From assembly GCA_034336665.1 (NCBI GenBank), contig CM067568.1, forward strand, positions 14,913,983 through 14,977,982: a DNA stretch of 64,000 bases, in the 5' to 3' direction. The DNA is from Luscinia megarhynchos. Taxonomy: Eukaryota > Chordata > Aves > Passeriformes > Turdidae. Each line of letters starts with the position of its first letter. Positions within the stretch are counted from its first letter, which is position 1. Both the position numbers and the translations under genes were made by a program. A model generated the notes under the pieces. It was not told the DNA's origin. It made no database searches and saw nothing but the letters and a program-made list of their open reading frames with translations. Of the stretch, positions 1-13,556 are shown piece after piece.

Positions 1-3000
1 TTGCTAGGAATCTAATACAGGATGGCAACTTATTTTATGGGATCATCAAGGAATAGTGTCAAGTACAAATACCAATCAGTGTTTTTAAAGCTGAGAAATT
101 CAGGGTTGCTTTTTAAAAAAGGAGGAGGATTTCACAAGACAGAGAAAGCTTCCATCCTTAATGAAATTCACACAAGTAAATACCCAGTATTTGTAGGTCT
201 TATGCTGAACCCTTCAGCAAATCTGAACTGAATACTTAAAGAACACTAACTCTGTCCTGACTATAGAACACCCAAGCACAGTGACAGGCTACTGACAGAA
301 AGCTAAATAAGCATTTAATGATCCAGCTGGTGGACACCAGAGGTCCTCCATCACTCACTCCACTAAAAATAAAAAAGATTGTTTGTAAGAGAATGGTCTG
401 GTGAAGGTACATGGTTAGAAAGAAGGAGCTTGTACTCAGCTCCTCTTTGCCAATAACTTAAGCCGACCTTAACACTCCTAATAATGCATTAATTTTATTA
501 CTACAGCATCTGGAAAAAAGAGAAAAATCACTGTAGCAAGGAGTTAAGGGACCAGCAACCTACACAAACCATGCTTGAAGATGAAACAAGTTTAAAAAAA
601 GAGTAAATGCATAGGAAGTACTTTGGTGTCAATTTACAAAAAGAAAAAAGTAGGGCTTTAAGTCTCTGGCCACGCAGGCTCTTCTGCTCTAAGGATTTGT
701 CATGTCTTCTGTTTTGTTTCTGAGGCAGGGGAAGGAAGGAGGGGTACACCCCTCCCCATCTCCCAGCTCCTCTGTGGCAGGAGGATGCCCAGCAGAAGGG
801 GAAGCACACTCACATTCCTGCAGAGAAGGAACTCCAGGAACTGGCTACAGCACTTTCCTGCCCAACACTCGCTTCCTCTCTGCTATGACAAGCACAGGTC
901 AAGCTCGTAGACAGGTCACTGTTCTCAGCTGTCACTTACCATCAAAACCCCTTCCACAGACAAAGTGAGAATGCTCTGTTTGTCTTAGCCTAGCTCTATC
1001 TGATGGAGCTTCCTGTTAATACGTATTTGTTCCAACTCCTAAGGCAAATTAGAGTTGGTGCTTCCTGAAGGAAACAATGGCATAATTTTTAACCAGCTTC
1101 ACGACTCCTTGCCAAAGAAATGCTGTCTTCTGGCTCCCACGAAGGAAAGCAGATTTATTGCATTAAAAAGATCACATACAATAGAGAGTAGTCTGATACT
1201 ATGAAAAATAGGTTAACTGTCCAGCTAAACAGGCAAGGCTTCTATCACACTCACCTGGCTCTTCTGGGAGGTTAAAGTCTGTAAAAATGATTTAAATTAT
1301 GGGCAGGGTACCAAAGCACACAATGAATCAAAAGTCATTTAGGATGCAGCACCAGAATTACTGCAGGAAAGGCCTCTAAGGTCTTGGCAAAGGGTATGAT
1401 TGCAGTAGGAATGCAAACCAGACGTCAAGATGCTTCAAGAGGAAAGGTTAATAACTACTCACAAAAAGCAATGCTATTGCATCCTGCAACAGGGTATTGG
1501 TTCCTTTGAGAACAGGCATGGATTAACAGGGATGATAGGTACTGAGTAGGAAAATGGAAAATGAATATGCTTTGTTTAAAAGAAGTGCATGATCTAGAGA
1601 TGTGAACCACTGGACTGCAGAAAATTTACCAGCCCTCCTCAGATAGCTCACAACAAGCTTCCAGTGTGCCTCATCATTAACATGAAACCCCAACATAGCA
1701 ACACAGCAGCCATGGGAGGGGTGAGTTCACCTGTGCACTAAGGGCATCCCCCAACACTAAAAATCAGGAGAATTTTTGCAGTTTTCTTTACATCAGGCTT
1801 AACTAGGGGAAAATATGTCGTTTTTAATCAGCCAGTTCTGGAGACCCATTCTTTTGATGGGGGAGAAAGAAAATATTCTAGAAAATGAGTGCCACAATGC
1901 AAGCAAAATTTGTTTTGTAGTTGGAGTTTTCTACAGTTGGTCTGAGCACTCACTACACCACTATCCCACATTTCTTGTAACAGCAGATTTAAGGCAGCAA
2001 AGTTTTAATTATTTAGTATCAAAATATTAAAAGAAAATTACTAAAAGTTCCCAGACTATAAAACAGGGCTGCTGAAAAATTGCCAAGACTAGACTATTCC
2101 TGTGCTTTGCTGATATCAAACCTAAATTAACTAAATCTTTCTAAATAAAATGCTCTTTTTAAAATGAAATACTTTTAATAATTCCTTAAATACAAAGTAT
2201 TTCTTTAAACAAGTAACAAAATTCATTTCCAATGGTTTCACTTGTTTGGGATGGCTGAACACTGTTTTCTAGCTTCATCTGACAAAGCAATTCAAGAGCT
2301 CTACATATTACCTGTTTTTTGGTTGGTTTTTTTTCCTTTTATTTACTTTCATCCCAGCAGCACTGCTACAAATCACTTTGCCTCCCTCATTAAAAATCAG
2401 ATAACATTATATCATGACTTCCAGAGCATATGCATCTTATAATGCTGGAGAAAACTGGACTTCATTAAGTTTTTAACTTCCTGCTTAGGGAGCAGCTTCT
2501 GGATACTGCAGGTAGCCAAGTAAGTATCCTGCCCCAAAGAAGCAAAACAGGGCAAAAGAAAGGAAAAACTGCCTCCACACCAAAGGAGAAAGGCACTATG
2601 CCACAATCTTGTACAGCTCATGTACTAGTGCACGAGAAGTTGGAGGCTAATTGTATGGCAGTACCAATCAGGGCTATGGCTCTCAAAGAAATAACCTAGA
2701 TAAAGAAGTAAAGAATTCTTTCCATAAAGAAATACCCACATTTTTAGCTCTCTAAAATCCTCTTCATGACAGGGAAGCAATATGGATATTTCTGACAGCA
2801 TCCTTTGTTCTTCAGTTGTGGAGTGAAACAGATGGATAAATATATAAACGGGGAAGGAGCAATCACACCTTGAGCTATGACCTGGACAGATACTTAATGA
2901 GATTTATTGCAAACGCCACAAAAGTGATACCAGACCTCAGCAACTGGCCTAACTCCCCACCTGACCCCCCCAAATGACTTTTAGAGCTCCTTTCTGTTAA

Positions 3001-5142
3001 AACCAGTGTGTCTGAAAGGCACTTTGACCAGTGCTGGCAAGTAAGATGAACACCGTGAGAAAGATCTGAAGCTGGGATAAGTGCTCTCACCAGGGCTTCC
3101 ATTATGACCCTCTGCCTTAATTATTTAGAGGTATGGTTGACAGATGCTTTCACAGAAACCAGTCTTGTCATGGGCTTTTCCACACTCAGCTCTTGGCTGC
3201 ACTTTTCTAGGGGTGCTGGAGGGAGAAATATGGCACCCTTCATGTTTTAAAGCTTGGAAACAAGGAAGAGAAACTACATGACAGGTTAACATTCCTGAGG
3301 AGAAAGCAGAGGAATTCAGCAAACAGACTTATTTCCATTTCCAGGGGAGAGAAAGTATTTGCTGAGGGAAAGAAGTGATTCTTGAAAGCTATGGCAACTT
3401 GACTTCTTAGTTTGCTTTAGGCATGATGGAAAGTTCAAGTGCCCCTGGAAGAAGAGAATGAAGAGAGTCTAGAAAGCCACAGGCAGCTTTTAATTTTATG
3501 GGGAGAGAGTCTTTCTGTAAATACAAAAAGCTCTATAAATACATGCCATGAAATACAGGAATGCTCAATACTCCATTTCCTCAAAAAAGCCTCTACATAT
3601 TAAATTTCCAAAGTGAAATCCACCCTACACTTAAAGAGCTTTAGCTTTGTGCCCTCACCACACAACAAACAGTTTTTCAGACTGAAAATTATGATAATTA
3701 TTTCTATTATTCCAGCAGTCAAGCTGGCTCTTAGTGGGAATTCTAATTGTCTCTCACAAGGCTAAAATTTTTGCTGTATCATTTGAACTCACCTGCCCTG
3801 AATTAAAAAAGGTAACATTAAGAGAAAATGGTTCAATAAAATTATAATCAGTTCTGAGACCTGCATCCAAGAGTCATTTCAAGGTGGTTTAGTATCCAAA
3901 ACACTTATATGTCAAAAAGGGACTTCAAACTTGAACACTCAAAGAGCAAAGAAGTTCCTTCTAAGAGAAGTTAAGATGGAGTCATAAAACATGTTAGATA
4001 TTTCATGCACCAAACTTTACAGGCAGGGCTCCTAATCAGGAATACAGTGGCTCTATATAATATTTTTTAAAAATGCAAGCAGCTATTAAATGGACAACCA
4101 ACTCTGCTGTGGGTAACAGCCCCCAGCTGCCAGACATGCACTTTATTTATCACCTGCTTCCAGCTCTAAAAGCCACCAGGCATCTAAACATTTCTGGGAA
4201 TAGTCTTTAGATGGGGAAAAAGAAACCCCATTTATGTTGTGGTGAAATCTCAGATTCTGTCAGGTACCTTCCAGAACAAGGATTTATGAAAATTCATTGG
4301 TGAAAAAGACTTGGGAGGTGGTAAATTTTGTGGCACACCCAAAGGCCATGGCCTTGGGAGAGGAAAGCTACCACAGTACCATAATTCTGATATATCTCTG
4401 CAGGACAGCATGAGGAAGCAAAAGTGCCTGAGAGCTCACCCAGAGTTCTATTATAGTGTTAATACACACATTAAATTATTTATGTTAAAGATCTTACTGG
4501 GGCATTCAAATTATACAGAGCAAGTGCAATACATTTCTGAAAACAGTGACAGAAGTCAAAAAGAGACAAAACAATTGTTTTGCACTTTGACTTGAATAAT
4601 AAATGAAATTCCAGTCAATTGTTAACATTGCAAGGTCCAACATTATATGTAAAAGCTCAAATGTTAAATAGCTTCAATTACATGGAGGAAAGCATGTACA
4701 ACATTAAGATATCAAAAATATTAAATTACACAAATTTAGGACCATAATACAAATATTTTCTGCATCTCCCTTTCTAAAGTGTCAATAATTCTATATGTAT
4801 AATTAGTTTTATATGTGGTGCTGTACAATGAATAATAATAAACATAAATTTGTAACACATAAAGCTAAGTATAAGGGAGCAGGACTTGATGAGAAGCAGC
4901 CCTGGAAGGGTTCTCTTCTGGAAGTCATCATTTCATGGCTAAACTACCAGGGAATATCAAACCATGACTTTCTGTCCAAGTTCAGTGCCCTTGAGATGAA
5001 GCTGCCATTTCAAGTGTGTGTTTAGAATGTGTCTAAAATTTATTGATACGAGCTGCCAACATACTAACAGCATCCATTCAAGTAACATATGACCTCATGG
5101 CAAAATTATGCCCCAAGATATCACTCTTGGCCCCAAAACACC

Positions 5143-5159
5143 TTTTTTTTTTTTTTTTT
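5143..5159. repeat. poly(T) run, 17 nt
   Basis: This is an uninterrupted run of T in KCNQ1 intron 1. It could be the tail of an old minus-strand retroposon, but the flanks show no recognisable element. Confidence 0.9.
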
Positions 5160-8100
5160 AAAGGAGTATTAACAACATTCCAGCAGCATCCAAAACGCTG
5201 AGGGAACCACAGGGTGAAGTCCAGCCACCTCTGTGGCACTGCACTAATGTTCCATGCACACAGCTGGCTGCCAACCACAGTGTTCAATAAGAAACTCTCT
5301 GCTACTCATTTGTTTCTTTGTCTCTATTAATTATGGCTGCTGACTTGCCAGTCATGGGAATTTATTCTTTAGAATCCTATAGGTTCTGGTTGCACTGCAC
5401 AGAGAGAGAAAAAGGCAGAACTGAAAGATGCAGAGAGGAACACCATAGAATCATCCATCAACAACACTGAACTTTCTGCTTTGCTTTTTAAAAAACAAGG
5501 ATTTCTGTGGTTATAAAAAAAGCTATTAATAGCAGCCTAAAATTTTGAAGGAACTTCTGAGAGTGCATCATAATTAAACCATTGCACTTCCCATGCATGA
5601 AATCACCCCTAAAATCCTTCAATGTAAGGAACAGATTTGCAGGTGTGTTCTTCATCCAGGAACACAACCATAATTCTTTGGAATAAAAATTTAACTTAAA
5701 GCATTGGTCCCTTTTGAACATGTAGTTCAAGTTACAGATACTAATTGTTTCTGACCAATCAATCCCTAGCAAATTTATAAACTACAGAGTTAGTCAAGTG
5801 GAAGATTCAGGATCCTTATTCTATGCTGACTGACAAATTTCACAATCACTAAAAGCAGGCAAAAACTGTGATATGGAGGATGGGCTAGTCACCTTGCAAG
5901 TCACAAAACAAATGAAATAAAATGAAAAAAGATAAAAATAGTTTCCCTCCCTTTTAAAACTGCAGCTTTAAAGAAATATTTACTTCCGATTTCCAAATTA
6001 TTCTAGAAACAGGCTTGCACTGATTAAAACACAACTTCATTTTATTTGGATTTTTTTTATCGGAACAGGCTAAGTCCTACAGGGTTCAGAATTTCAGGCC
6101 TGACCATTAAGACTTTTTATTAAAAAAAATTATTTCCTTGTAGTCCTCAGGACTAATTGGAGAGAGGGGGCCAGAGGGGTCACTCTGCCTGTTTATCAAT
6201 GTTCAAACCCAATGTGCAATAATCAATATTGTTTTTAAAGATGCAAAGCACTTCAAAAGCTGCAGAAGACAGGAACACCAGAGCCATCAGTGCAGCACAA
6301 GGCTGAAGGACACAATTTGATTCCACCCCTCACTGAAATGGCACCTGTGCCTTTGGAGAACACTTTTCTCTGCAGTTTCACCTTCGTCAGTACAAACAAA
6401 AGCATTGTTCTGCTTGGAAAGTCTTTGGCAGCAGAATGGGGAAAATAAAGTATCTCCAATGTGCATAGCACATAACATTTGTTCCTTAATCTGATGGAGC
6501 AAATTAATTTCTTGACCAGCTGACAGGATACACTTAATTAAAAGAGGAAAAAAAAAGTGTGGAAGGGAGCTTTCTTAATCTGTGTACTCCTTTTTTCCTT
6601 CTCCAAGGAATTGCTGGGCAGATTCCTGCTCCACGCACTCAGAGTGTGACTTTCACCTGAAGCGACCCTGAATGTCAGAAACCCAGAACCACTGAAATCC
6701 TCTGCCTTTATGTTTCTGAGATATTCATTATATTTTTTTAATGTATCTTAGATAAATACAGTAGATGGTGACACATTTTGACTGCTGCTCCAAGGGCCAC
6801 AACCATTAAAAAAAGTAGGGAAAAAAGTAAATACTGAGGTGTCTTTCCCATAAAATTATCACTTTTTAAAAGGTAGTTAGCACTATTGGCCTCAAATAAA
6901 ATTTTAAAAACGGATCTAAGGACAACTAATTTATAAACCTAGTGTTTTCCAGATTTCCTTTTATATACTGTTTCTCACTGCTCAACAAATACCAAAATAA
7001 AGTCATGCTACTCTGAGATATCCTAATCAATTCTTAATTGGGAAGAAGGATGCAATTGCACATCATCCATCTCTGACACAGGCTTCTGGGAGAATAGTAT
7101 TTGTAATAAAATATTATTTGTGGTATGACTCTGGCTCCAGACCTTCATTTGAGCTCTGAAAAATCTGGTATTGCAGATCCATAAAAAGTGGGGCACACCA
7201 GCAAAAACAATATTTGTGTTTGAGCACTGAACTCCTTCATAATGCAGACTTCAATACAAACATCAAAAACAAAAGAAAGCAAATAAAAAACCCACAATTA
7301 TTATTCCAAACAGTGAGAAGCTTCTTAATCTGGAACAACAACCCCTGAACTTTTAGGAGTGGTCTGTGGAGCTTTTGTTCTTTGCTCAAGTTGGCAGAGA
7401 TGTTTCTCATTCACCTCAGGCACTTCAGCATAAGTTAAAACAATATTATCACACCCACAGTGGACAGCTCCAGAAAGGCTCCTTTTAACCAATTAAAATC
7501 CCCTGTTTGAAAGGTTTTGTTGGTTTTGGGGGGTTTTTTTCCTGAGGCTGACTGCTTCACCTAAAAGTAAATTGTGAGAGAAATTGCTGCTGCTCCCTAC
7601 CATGGTTAAGACACAGGAGCCCAGGAACAACCTGGGGATGGAAACTGCCCCAAGTCAAGCATTCATAAAATTTATGGGAGAAAGAAGATTCACTGAGAAA
7701 CAAAAGATGACTATCTGGACAAACACAGGTGTGGGAGCACCGAGGGAAAACTCCAGCAGGTGGCCCCAAAGCAACAGCAAGATCCTGTGCCATTCCCAGA
7801 GGCTTTTTGTACACCCAGCAAAGGCAACCACAACCCCAACTCAGCAAGATCTGCTGGTACTGATGCATTTAAGAATGCACAGCTGGTTTGTTCAGAGTGA
7901 GTAAAAGCTTTAGTTAATTTTATTAGTTAATTAGTTAGGAACATAAACCAATACACAAAACTAAATCTGGTCAAAAGCTGTGATCACTCAAATGGACATT
8001 TATTTTTTAAAGTTAACTTTTTCCAAGTACAGTACTTCTATTTTTTATGGTTACAGAGCTGCACAGCTTTTTAAATGCTTCTTCCATTGTGATTAAAAAA

Positions 8101-8571
8101 AAAACTTCAAGTCATTGTAGAAAGTATTTTAGGAAGACATTTCCCATTAACAGAAGGTCAAAATGAGGGTAGAGCATATATTTCATTACATGTCATTAGT
8201 CACACACTTCCAAAATTAATTGTGTCAAAGCCCTTTTAAGAAACTTAGGTATGGTTTCCCATACAGGAATGCTAAAAAAGCACATGCTCAAAAAGCAATG
8301 CATTCTGGTTAAAAGTTACTGCATTCTGAAATGGCACTTTCAGGCCTCATATACAAGTATCTGCCTTAAATCTATCCCTTCAAAAATGTTTCACTAATCA
8401 CAGCTGAGAAATCCAACTGGCCTTCCTCCATATGCAGGAAGGAATGCTTGGACCCAAGGAGGTGTGCTGGTTAATGAACTTGTTGTTCTTAATAAAGAGA
8501 GAAAAATAAATAAGACTAAGTTTTAATTTAGTTTTTAGTGGGAAAAATGGGATAAAGAGTATCAGATCAGA

Positions 8572-8742
8572 TCACAGAAGCATAAGATGGTTTGGGTTGG
8601 AAGGGACCTTAAAGATTAACCAGCTCCAAACCCCTGCCACAGGTAGGGACACCTTCCACTATCCCAGGTTGCTCAGAGCCCCTCCAGCCTGGCCTTGAAC
8701 ACTGCCAGGGATGGGGCATCCATAACATCTCTGGGAACAAGT
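8572..8742 (-). mobile_element. CR1 LINE fragment (3' end)
   Basis: The plus strand reads as the reverse complement of the CR1 3' region familiar from bird genomes. It contains GGTTTGGGTTGGAAGGGACC near the left end, followed by the 'ccctgccac...agggacaccttccact' and 'ggccttgaacac...agggatggggcatcc' blocks, and breaks off after 'tctctgggaacaag'. The element is therefore inserted in minus orientation. Only the last ~170 bp are present, which is the usual 5'-truncated state of CR1 copies. It has no coding capacity. It lies in KCNQ1 intron 1. Confidence 0.9.
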
Positions 8743-9104
8743 TTTAAAGAAATTCAGTAGTATCTAGTTCCCTTAAGGAAAAAGCTGATTAAATTCCACC
8801 ACCTTCCTATTTGCCAGCTATGATCTTGTCAGCTTTAAAGTCTGAAACTTCAAAAATATGTCACAAATCAAGAAACTGAAGTTCTGTGTAACTTTTAACC
8901 CAGAATTCTGTCTGCTCTCACACAGTCCCCTTGCTCTTCCAGACTGACCTTTACTGAAAGCATTCTGCATGCTATGCATTGCAAGTCTGCAGGCACAGAG
9001 CACATGCTTTGGTCAGGTTAACACTGAAAAAGAAAAAACAAAGTGGACACCAGCTACTTTCTACTTCCTAAGGGCATGCAAACTTCCACTGCAGTGACCC
9101 ACGG

Positions 9105-9270
9105 AGCAATTATTATCTTCATTAGCCAGCAAAGAAAACTGAACAGCAGGGAGATTAAGTGACTTGTACAAGGTCATGCAGCACGTGTGATGCAGAGCTG
9201 GAGAGAGATCCCAAAGGATCTGGCTTCCAAGAGTGAATTTCACACAGCTGGCCCAGCTCTTTGCACTGAA
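9105..9270 (+). repeat. MIR-like ancient SINE
   Basis: The segment has the MIR core layout. 'tattatcttcatt' is followed by a 'gaaaactgaacagcagggag' block (equivalent to gaaactgaggcacagagag), then 'attaagtgacttgtacaaggtcatgcagc' (equivalent to gttaagtgacttgcccaaggtcacacagc), then 'gcagagctgg'. Divergence is high, as expected for a SINE that predates the bird-mammal split. Its exact ends are uncertain. Confidence 0.7.
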
Positions 9271-11547
9271 GAAGCCAGCAGGCAAGGAGAGAGCAGCTTC
9301 ATCTAAGATCACAGAAACTGTGTACAATATTTGAAGAGTTTTGCTGACAGTAATAATAACTAGTCCTCTTCAAGTGCCTCTTCCCTCCCTAAGTAGAAAA
9401 GGCCTGTGAGTTACTGGGATAGCAACTTAAATGCAGAGCCTGCTGCAAAATATTCTGTGGCTTCAGGAAAAGAGTTAACAGTGGACAAAAAATATTTTGT
9501 AGTGTTTAACTCTGGTGCTGCAGCTGAAGAGCTCTCCCTGTTAGTGAAATCTGCAGTCTGGTATAGTGGTGGGGAGCAATTTTCCAGAGGCTTCTGTGCT
9601 TTTTTCCAGTTCAAGTTGCTAAGAATCACATTTTTAATAACCCTATGTCTGTTAGCACATATTCACTGTCTTCTGATGAGTTGATTGATTGTTCTCAAAA
9701 ATAAATAATCTTGTTCTATTTTTTTTTGAGTGCGTTAGTATTTAGGTCTCTTGCACGTAAGATTTTCAGCTTAGATTTTTGTTAAATGAAAATGTCACTT
9801 TGTGATGTCTTGACAAGAAAGTTCAGTGAATTATGGTGGAAAAAAGTAATTTTGTAGGGTAGTATTTAGTAGGCAATACTCAAACCCAAATCAATGTGTT
9901 TCTCTTGGCTTTTGTAGAAAATGTAAGGAGAAGTTTGCAGGAATGCAGGGAGAGAATAGACTTTTATTAGTTTAGGATCACTGGGCAAAGGCAGAAGTCA
10001 GCAGCCCTGAGCCACTCCCCAGCTCCAGTGAAGCCACCACCAAGCCTCAGCACAGGCACTGCAGATGCTGTCAGAGCACAAGGGCTTTGAAACTGCTCTG
10101 GCCATACCAGAGGTTCTCACCCTCAGCTTTAACATCCATCTTCCCTGTCATGACAAGATATGTGACTGCTGAAAAAGTAAGAAGTGTGCATCTTCTTGAG
10201 GAGGCTTACACAAGAGTCACTTCTAAGCACACAGGAGGTATTTGCTTGATAATTTCACTCAAAGGAGTGAAAGCAAAAAGCAGAAGTTGATAAAGAGTCC
10301 CTTAAATTTGCCTTATGACTTTGTTTTATACAGAGTGGACATGCAAGAGGTCTTAAAAACTGAAGTCACCTAGCTCATACCTGAGACCAAACAAAAGGGG
10401 GAGATCATTGGTAGTGATAACAGAATAGAAAAAGGGCAAAACCATCCAATTAAAAGAAAATTACAAGGAAAAACTGCTTTATAGCAGCATGTATGTTTAC
10501 AAGCAGAGCAAGGTTGCATTGATCAAGATGAAACAAAGGAGCAATTCAAATACAAGATGGTAATAACTTATCTAAGTTTCATGTGCCAAAATGGACCCAG
10601 ACCCCTCTATCACTCCTTGCATCTTATACTACAAAAATAAGAATTTGTGTTGAAGATAAAACCCTATGTAACAATCTAGAGCACTAGGGAAGATCAGTGT
10701 TTCCTATCAGAGACAAATGTGTATCACAGTAGCCAGGTGATTTTTTTCTTTATAAATATGTTGAGATTTAACTAACAAAGGACTGAAATGCACCATTCTT
10801 TGAAGAAGCTGTTTCTATTCCATTAGCTTCCCAAACACCAGGGAGGTATTAATTATGCACACAGTTTTGCACACAAGCCCATTGTTTGATTCAGGATTTT
10901 GTGTAAGCAGAGATCTCTACTTACACATAGATGAGGACTCACACCACTGCAGTGGGCACAGACAGATCCCTTTGCACCACTCAGTATTTCCAGCAAGACA
11001 AGTCCTCACAGGAGAATTCTGGACTGAGATAAATCAATTCTTATCTATTACAAGGCAGTTAACCTCTGCTGAGGCTTCATTTGCTTTTTACAAACCCATG
11101 TGAACTTTGAAAAGTTATGGTGGGAAAATCCTCCAGTATTTCTTTTTGGCCTTGTTACATTGAGCAAGGTGTGGAAGTTGGCGATGAGGAAATGAGCATT
11201 CAAGCAGTGATCAAACCCAAAGACATCCAGAGTGCCAAGACCTTCAAGGCTGTATCAGGGACACAAGAAATCAAGTGTGAGTGTAAAATATTAAAAGTGT
11301 CTTTCTTCTAGTAAAGGTCAGGAAGATTTGTGTTTCCAATTTATACTGGGGAAGGGGAACAAAGGAGAAAATCTAAAGCTGTGACTCCAGTGCAGGTATT
11401 TTACACAAGTCAGCAATGAAACCACCTTTAATCCAAAGCAGTACAAATGCAGATTCATGGGTATTACTGCAAACCACACGAAGAGAAAGAGAGACTTGCA
11501 ATCCTTTCAGTGTAAGATAATACAGCATTCTAAGTTAAATGTAGTTA

Positions 11548-11571
11548 GTTACCATATCATGATATGGTAAC
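11548..11571. repeat. perfect 24-bp palindrome
   Basis: The left half is GTTACCATATCA, and the right half is its exact reverse complement with no spacer. The next flanking pair (A/A) does not match, so the symmetry stops there. It lies in KCNQ1 intron 1 in otherwise unremarkable AT-rich sequence. It could form a cruciform or be a dimeric protein site; no function can be assigned. Confidence 0.85.
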
Positions 11572-13531
11572 AATATAGCATCAATATAGAACAATTAGCC
11601 ACTGCCATCTTATCATCCAGAAGGAAGTTTAAAGCTAAATTTGCTATATGCTTAAGGATAGAAGAAAAGCAGGATCAAAAACTTTATCCATTCCATTTGT
11701 TCCATCAAGGATTCAGCTCTATAGGGAATTACTGTGCACCTCTAAATTTATGTTAAAACTTATGGATCAGTGTCCCAAGTCAAAATTTATCTTTTCCCAG
11801 CTACATAACTCATTTGTCACCCAGGTAGAGTCCCCCTGACAGCTGAAAAAGATAAAAGTCACACACATCTCCAAACAGCCAAAACAAAAGAATAGAGCAG
11901 AGATATGTCTGCATGCTACAGGTGAAAAAGTCACAGCCTACACCCCTGTTTCCAGTGCCCTGCTGCAGCTAAGACTGCCACAGGCTGCACTCATTCAACT
12001 TCACCCACAAAAGCTACATCCACCAAGCCACAGACACGAGGGCAAGAAGCCAACAATGGAGCAACCAGGAAAAAGGAAATCCCTTGCATCACAAAATTCA
12101 TCTGTCTGAAACCATCTGGAAATTGACTCTTCAGGATATAAAGTTCACAGCATACTTTCTAAAGAAATGCAAGCAAAAAAGATTCACAAGTTTCCTGGGC
12201 TTTGACCCAGAATAGACTTGAACATCCTTGTCTGGTTCTATATAACTCAGAGGAAGATTTAAGTGAGAGGTAAAAATTTTCCATGCTAAGACAGATAGCC
12301 CCTTCCTCATCCTTCTACAACTAGTCCCATTTAATCTTGTCATTTCATTTCTAAAAGAATGAAATCCTGTTGTTTCATATCTCTGGGGTGACATGGTAGA
12401 GAGCAGAACTATGTGAATCCAAAAATCAGGGAGAAAGACAACAGCCACTCCCTTCAAATCAGGAGAAATCCTATGAGTGACTGATCAGTCACCAAGCAAT
12501 CTGGAAGACTGTCTGCCTGAAAGACCCCTGTGGGCATTTTGTAATTTCTAGTGGTTTTTTTTATCATAAAAGATGTGAGAGTGATGATGTCACTCAAGTC
12601 CCACAGAATCCTAAGTATTTTCCCTACAGATTTTGGGAACTGGTAAAGGAAATTTATTCCCACCAGGAGAGAAATCCCTGCATGAATGGGTACCTTAGAT
12701 TTAATATGAGAATAAAGTCACTGGTTCTTTTCCTTTTGTCCACAACCCTAACACAAACATAGTGTGGAGGTGATAGTCACTCCCTTGTTCTTCTTGCATG
12801 AAACAGTCCTTGTTAGTCCTCAGAGAGACTAGAAAAGAAAAAGTATTCATTAAGTGGCTTGATATTTTTCTTAAAGACATCTGTTGATGGCAACCTATTA
12901 CAACAGCTGCTACACTCAAGAGGAAGGGAAAAGTCAAAAAAGAAAAATACACTTAAAATTGAGATCATACTTCAGACTGAAAAAAAGAGAGTCAAGATAA
13001 TGTGCTTTAACCAAAAAGCTTCACAAAGTACCCGAGAGGAAACAGGGCAGACTTGTCAAGTAACTTGCAGGAGTTAAAAAAAAGTGGCATCAAGAATTTC
13101 CTAACTACCAGTTATTCTTCCAGAGAAGATCAGCCTGGTTACTGTCAGGTCACAAATGTTCCAACACACACTCCTTTGCAGCAGATGCTACCTCAAGGTC
13201 TTAAAAATAGCTCAGTTTCCAGGCTTCCAGGTAGTGCCTCTGTCATCTTTCCAGATATTCCACCACACACTGTGATCAAAACCTACCCAAGGCACTTGCA
13301 GCTTCTCCCAAAAACCTGTGGAATTTAAATTGTCTCTGCCATAACTTTAGGAGGAAAAGGTTGGTGATAATGTTCTTTTTCTCCCTCACCCATTTTCTAG
13401 TCTTCTAAACTCACTTGTTTTTCTCCTTTTTTTTTTTTCCTCCTGATCTGTTAGCTCTGCAAAAGGAACACGCAAACATGGGAAAATGGCCAATTCGAAA
13501 TATTTTTCACGGCAAACAAAATATAAAAATT

Positions 13532-13556
13532 AAAAAAAAAAAAAAAAAAAAAAAAA
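13532..13556. repeat. poly(A) run, 25 nt
   Basis: This is the longest mononucleotide run in the window. The upstream DNA is AT-rich and not recognisable as a processed pseudogene or SINE, so it may be a simple repeat or the tail of an unidentifiable retroposon. Confidence 0.9.
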
